DNA of 8,635 nt from Deltaproteobacteria bacterium (lineage in GTDB: Bacteria; Desulfobacterota; JADFXK01), in the NCBI GenBank assembly GCA_015233285.1, contig JADFYA010000134.1, positions 1-8,635 of the forward strand, in the 5' to 3' direction. Below, piece after piece: positions 5,404 to 8,635 of the stretch. Under the pieces are notes generated by a model. That model worked only from the letters and a program-made list of their open reading frames with translations. It did no database searches and was not told the DNA's origin. Each line of letters starts with the position of its first letter. Position 1 is the first letter of the stretch. The position numbers and the translations under genes were made by a program.

Positions 5404-7435
5404 TATTCTTTGGAACGGGATTATATCGGGCCAGTTCCATTGTGAATTCAGCCTTACCCTGGGTGCCGGACCGCAATATGGTGGAGTAGCCGAACATCTC
5501 GGCTAAGGGGACTTCCGATTCAATCGCCGAAAAGGCCCCGTCTTCAGAGATACTGATGATTTTACCCCGGCGCTGGTTGAGTGTGCCCAAAACCGTCCCC
5601 TGAAATTCAGAGGGGGACTCGACCACCACCCGCATCACCGGCTCCAACAACACCGGGGAAGCTTTAACGTAGGCCTCCCGAAAAGCGCCGATGGCCGCTT
5701 GTTGAAAGGCGTTATCTGATGAATCCACGGCATGGGAAGCCCCGTCGTTAATGGTCAACTGAACGCCATGGATGGGAAACCCGGCCATCGAGCCCTTCTT
5801 CAGACAAGCTTTAAAGCCTTTATCGCAAGAGGGAATGTATTCGGTGGGAATTGCGCCGCCGGTAATTTTATTGATGAACAGATAATCACCCTCGGAGTAT
5901 GGTTCAATGAATCCCGCCACGCGGCCGTATTGACCGGCCCCACCCGTTTGCTTCTTGTGGGTGTAATTAAATTCAGCCCGGCGCTGAATGGTTTCCCGGT
6001 AGGCCACCTTGGGCATCCCGGTTTCCACTTCGGCGTTGTATTCCCGGCGCATCCGCTCCACATAAACATCGAGGTGCAACTCACCCATGCCGCAAACAAT
6101 CGTCTCCCCGGTTTCATCATCCAGGTATGTTTTAAAGGTTGGGTCTTCTTTGGTAAACCTGGACAAAGCCTTACTGACGTTCATCTCGGCGTTCTTATCT
6201 TTGGGCTTTAAGGCCAGGGAGATGACCGGAGCTGGGACGAACATCGAACTCATGGTATAGCGGATCTGGCCGTCGGTAAAGGTATCCCCGGATTCACAGT
6301 CAATCCCGAAAAGGGCGACGATATCACCGGCTGCAGCATAATCAACGTCTTCCATCTCATCCGAATGCATCCTGACCAGACGCCCGACTTTGACCTTCTT
6401 ACCCGTCCGCATGTTGACGATGGTATCGCCCTTCTGAATTTTCCCCTGATAAATGCGGACGTAAGTCAATTGCCCATACCGGCTGACTTCCAGCTTAAAG
6501 GTCAGCATGACCAGATGCAAATCCGGCGAGGACTGGAGATCGACCCCTTCTTCATCCTGATCAAGATCCAGGGCCTGAGTTGTCACTTCATAGGGGTTGG
6601 GCAGGTAGCGGGTAACCGCATCCAGCAGGATTTGGATACCTTTGTTTTTGTAGGCCGAGCCCATAAGTACGGGGGTCAGACGCATGGACAAGGTGCCCCG
6701 GCGGATAGCCTCGTAGATCAGTTCCGGCGTGACCTGATCATCTAAGATGGCTTCGGTGAGTTCGTCGGAAAAAAGAGACACGGCATCCAGCATTTCTTCC
6801 CGCCGCAGTTTCGCCTCTTCTAAGTATTGATCTGGAATATCCGATTCGACGATTTTATCCCCGTGTTCCCCTTCAAAGGTCACGGCCATCATGGTGATCA
6901 GGTCGACCACACCTTGATGGTCGGCTTCCACGCCCAATGGTATCTGCAGTAGTACAGCGTTATGATTAAGTTTTTCTCGAAGTTGCCGCACTACCCGATA
7001 GGGATCCGCCCCGGACCGGTCACATTTGTTAATGAAGGCCAGCCGCGGCACCTGGTACCGGGTCATCTGCCGGTCAACCGTGACAGATTGGGATTGCACC
7101 CCGCCAACACCGCAAAGCACCAGGATTGCGCCGTCCAACACACACAAGGCCCGTTCTACTTCAATGGTGAAGTCCACGTGGCCGGGGGTATCGATGATAT
7201 TAATGGCGTAGCCCTTCCAACTGCAGTAAGTCGCCGCAGACTGGATAGTAATGCCCCGTTCCTTTTCCAGTTCCATAGAATCCATTTTAGCGCCGACTCC
7301 ATCCTTCCCCTTTACTTCGTGGATGGCATGGATGCGCTGGGTATAATAGAGGATTCTTTCGGTCAGTGTCGTCTTTCCGGAATCGATGTGGGCACTGATG
7401 CCGATATTTCTAAGTCTTGTCATATCTTTCAACAT
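5348..7435 (-). CDS. fusA: Translation elongation factor G, spd/mitochondrial EFG1-type
   Basis: A 695-residue GTPase, the usual EF-G length, that drives translocation of tRNA and mRNA on the ribosome. The G motifs are complete: G1 AHIDSGKT (15-22), G2 RGIT (60-63), G3 DTPGH (82-86), G4 NKCD (136-139), and a G5-like GSAYKNKG further on. Domain IV has the conserved [10 protein letters not shown] stretch, and domain V ends normally before a lysine-rich tail. The residues [36 protein letters not shown] and [15 protein letters not shown] are those I associate with the spirochaete/planctomycete/delta (spdEFG1) and mitochondrial EFG1 group rather than canonical bacterial fusA. The ATG at 7435 has AAGG 6 bases upstream and a second AAGGAG further up; Met5 is a less likely start. 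No rpsL, rpsG or tuf is next to it, so it is outside the str operon. It heads a likely transcript with the P-loop ATPase gene. Confidence 0.97.
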   Translation of the reverse strand: MLKDMTRLRNIGISAHIDSGKTTLTERILYYTQRIHAIHEVKGKDGVGAKMDSMELEKERGITIQSAATYCSWKGYAINIIDTPGHVDFTIEVERALCVLDGAILVLCGVGGVQSQSVTVDRQMTRYQVPRLAFINKCDRSGADPYRVVRQLREKLNHNAVLLQIPLGVEADHQGVVDLITMMAVTFEGEHGDKIVESDIPDQYLEEAKLRREEMLDAVSLFSDELTEAILDDQVTPELIYEAIRRGTLSMRLTPVLMGSAYKNKGIQILLDAVTRYLPNPYEVTTQALDLDQDEEGVDLQSSPDLHLVMLTFKLEVSRYGQLTYVRIYQGKIQKGDTIVNMRTGKKVKVGRLVRMHSDEMEDVDYAAAGDIVALFGIDCESGDTFTDGQIRYTMSSMFVPAPVISLALKPKDKNAEMNVSKALSRFTKEDPTFKTYLDDETGETIVCGMGELHLDVYVERMRREYNAEVETGMPKVAYRETIQRRAEFNYTHKKQTGGAGQYGRVAGFIEPYSEGDYLFINKITGGAIPTEYIPSCDKGFKACLKKGSMAGFPIHGVQLTINDGASHAVDSSDNAFQQAAIGAFREAYVKASPVLLEPVMRVVVESPSEFQGTVLGTLNQRRGKIISISEDGAFSAIESEVPLAEMFGYSTILRSGTQGKAEFTMELARYNPVPKNIAEEIVKEHKASDKSQKK

Positions 7436-7650
7436 GGTTTACCTTCTGAACTCCTTTCCTCAATCAAAACAATCGGTAGCAGTCGGGATACTTTGCAATC
7501 AAAATCTCATATCTTATGATCATATCGATTCTTTTTGATTTTTCCCTGCAAACGATCAAGCCGTTTCACCTGATCATGGTTTTTGGTTAACAAACAATTG
7601 CAGCCGGCTTACTTTTTTATTCCGGCTACATCCATCACATCTACATACGA
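7436..7650 (-). promoter_or_regulatory. fusA upstream region
   Basis: This 215-base gap must carry the fusA promoter if fusA is not read through from the rubrerythrin gene. It is AT-rich near 7500-7550 and contains the 10-bp palindrome TATGATCATA (7515-7524) and, on the minus strand, TTGCAG near 7550 followed by a TATGAT. The spacing of those two, about 21 bases, is too long for a standard sigma-70 promoter, so I do not call a defined site. Shine-Dalgarno sequences lie immediately before the fusA start. Confidence 0.3.
7602..7627 (-). terminator. Weak hairpin after the rubrerythrin gene
   Basis: AGCCGG (minus strand, 7627-7622) pairs with CCGGCT (7607-7602) around a 14-base A-rich loop, about 25 bases after the rubrerythrin stop codon. 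Only a broken T-rich tract (GCAATTGTTTGTT) follows, so termination would be inefficient and some read-through into fusA is possible. Confidence 0.3.
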
Positions 7651-8151
7651 TTAAACAACTTTTTTAAATTTTTCATGGACCGCGCCACAAACGGGGCATT
7701 TTTCCGGGGCCTCGGCCTCATTGACATAGCCGCACACCTGACAAACGTAGTAGTCGGTTTCGCGCTCTTCCATCATGTCGTTTAAGGCCCGTTTATACAG
7801 TTCCGCGTGGCGGCTTTCCACATCCCGCGACTGGGAGAATGCAGTCAAGGCCGGTTTGGCGTCCTCATCGGAGGCGTCTTTGATCAACTTGGGGTATTCA
7901 TCCACATTAGCCCTAATCTCATTTTGAAACGCCGTTTCCAGGTTTTCCTCGGTCGTCCCGATTTTGCCGCGCATCAGCATCAAATATTTGCGGGCATGGA
8001 CGGATTCGGCATCCGATACGGCCCGGAATAATCGGGCAATCTGGATATAGCCCTCATTATCGGCCTTCAGGGCGAAGGCTTTATTTCGCTCGGCCGCCTT
8101 GGATTCGGCAGCAAAGGCATAAGCTAAATTCTTTTCTGTTTTTTCAGCCAT
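7651..8151 (-). CDS. rbr: Rubrerythrin (non-heme diiron peroxidase with rubredoxin-like tail)
   Basis: A 166-residue cytoplasmic protein of anaerobes that reduces hydrogen peroxide to water, using electrons from rubredoxin or NADH-linked partners. The N-terminal ferritin-like four-helix domain carries the diiron ligands: E16, the ExxH pair E49/H52, E78, and the second ExxH pair E112/H115. The C-terminal rubredoxin-like domain has CQVCG (C137, C140) and CPVCG (C152, C155), the four cysteines of the FeS4 site. Order and length are those of the short, two-domain rubrerythrins. The ATG at 8151 has GAGGAG 6 bases upstream. It begins 27 bases after the stop of the ABC transporter ATPase gene on the same strand, so read-through from that gene is likely; a functional link between peptide uptake and peroxide defence is not implied. 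Confidence 0.97.
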   Translation of the reverse strand: MAEKTEKNLAYAFAAESKAAERNKAFALKADNEGYIQIARLFRAVSDAESVHARKYLMLMRGKIGTTEENLETAFQNEIRANVDEYPKLIKDASDEDAKPALTAFSQSRDVESRHAELYKRALNDMMEERETDYYVCQVCGYVNEAEAPEKCPVCGAVHEKFKKVV

Positions 8152-8178
8152 GTATGTCTCCTCAGAACGGGTTGCGGC

Positions 8179-8635
8179 TCAGCTCCCTTTCGCTCCTCTT
8201 ACGTGGCAGGCCAGAGAATGGCCGGGGGCGACCTCTTTAAACACCGGCGGGATGGTCCGGCAGATGTTCTCAGCCAGGGGGCATCGGGTGTGAAACCGGC
8301 ATCCCGGCGGAATATTGATCGGGCTGGGCAGGTCATCTTTCAACAACGCCGCGACTTTATGTCGATCCGGGTCAGGCGCCGGGACGGCCGCCAGTAAGGC
8401 CTCGGTGTATGGGTGACATTGTGTGGGATCGGCCATTATGTGCCGGCGCTCGGTCATCTCCACGATCAGGCCCAGATACATCACCGCCACCCGGTTACTC
8501 AGGTACAGCACCACAGCCAGGGCATGGCTGATAAATAGATACGTCAGGGAATGCTTTTCCTGCAAATCCAGGAGCAGATTGATCACCTGAGCCTGAATGG
8601 ACACGTCGAGGGCAGATACGGGTTCATCGGCTACG
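8179..8635 (-). CDS. Oligopeptide/dipeptide ABC transporter ATP-binding protein, 5' end off window
   Basis: The last 151 codons of an OppF/DppF-type ATPase that powers peptide import; the frame runs off the right edge. The visible part starts in Walker B and the D-loop ([16 protein letters not shown]), so the Walker A and signature motif lie outside. A switch histidine follows in FISHALAVV; the residue after it is alanine, where the family usually has aspartate (FISHDL). The C-terminal oligopeptide-transporter extension is complete: [17 protein letters not shown], with cysteines spaced C-x5-C-x6-C-x17-C, the pattern reported to bind a 4Fe-4S cluster in the DppD subunit of a thermophilic anaerobe. 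Whether this is the F or D subunit, and which peptide is carried, cannot be told here. An internal GTG at 8602-8604 is not the start: the frame clearly continues upstream. The TGA is at 8179-8181. Confidence 0.93.
   Translation of the reverse strand, partial: VADEPVSALDVSIQAQVINLLLDLQEKHSLTYLFISHALAVVLYLSNRVAVMYLGLIVEMTERRHIMADPTQCHPYTEALLAAVPAPDPDRHKVAALLKDDLPSPINIPPGCRFHTRCPLAENICRTIPPVFKEVAPGHSLACHVRGAKGS

Noticed and set aside
6962..7519. Plus-strand 185-codon frame over the 5' end of fusA
   Set aside because: Antisense to the EF-G GTPase domain with complete G motifs; no domain or ribosome binding site supports it.
1..8635. CRISPR array, tRNA or rRNA gene, or prophage genes
   Set aside because: No regularly spaced repeats, no cloverleaf with conserved tRNA sequence, no rRNA motifs and no phage-type genes were seen on either strand.

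Overview
This window looks like chromosome of an anaerobic Desulfobacterota/Deltaproteobacteria-type bacterium. That is an inference from gene content: an elongation factor G of the spd/mitochondrial EFG1 type, a rubrerythrin, a PilZ protein, a large hybrid histidine kinase, and remnants of IS1380- and ISAzo13-type elements. All six intact or window-truncated protein genes lie on the minus strand, so transcription runs from right to left.

In transcription order, the window opens (8635 to 8179) with the 3' part of an oligopeptide/dipeptide ABC transporter ATPase that keeps its C-terminal four-cysteine motif. A rubrerythrin gene follows after 27 bases, then a 215-base gap, then fusA (7435 to 5348). 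The 126 bases after fusA are fully open in one frame, possibly a small coupled ORF. They lead into a RecA/KaiC-like P-loop ATPase of unassigned role (5221 to 4511), which has a strong ribosome binding site and a 4-base stop/start overlap.

A 448-base non-coding block (4063-4510) separates this cluster from a signalling pair. It holds a leftward terminator, an 8-bp inverted repeat, a possible weak promoter for the next gene and, on the plus strand, a TATAAT box followed by several stable stems and a terminator-like hairpin with a T-run. I read the plus-strand set as a candidate unannotated small RNA of about 210 nt, antisense to the 3' UTR of the ATPase message.

The signalling pair is a PilZ protein (4062 to 3352), a likely cyclic-di-GMP receptor, and an 802-residue hybrid kinase with the order Rec-PAS-PAS-HisKA-HATPase-Rec (3095 to 687). 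Both receiver domains and the kinase core have their key residues. A functional link between the two is only inferred from adjacency.

The left end (1-673) is insertion-sequence debris: the first ~62 codons and a likely left terminal repeat of an IS1380-type element, abutting the kinase stop codon, and facing it the last ~40 codons of an ISAzo13-type transposase on the plus strand. Bases 1-182 hold nothing I can assign.
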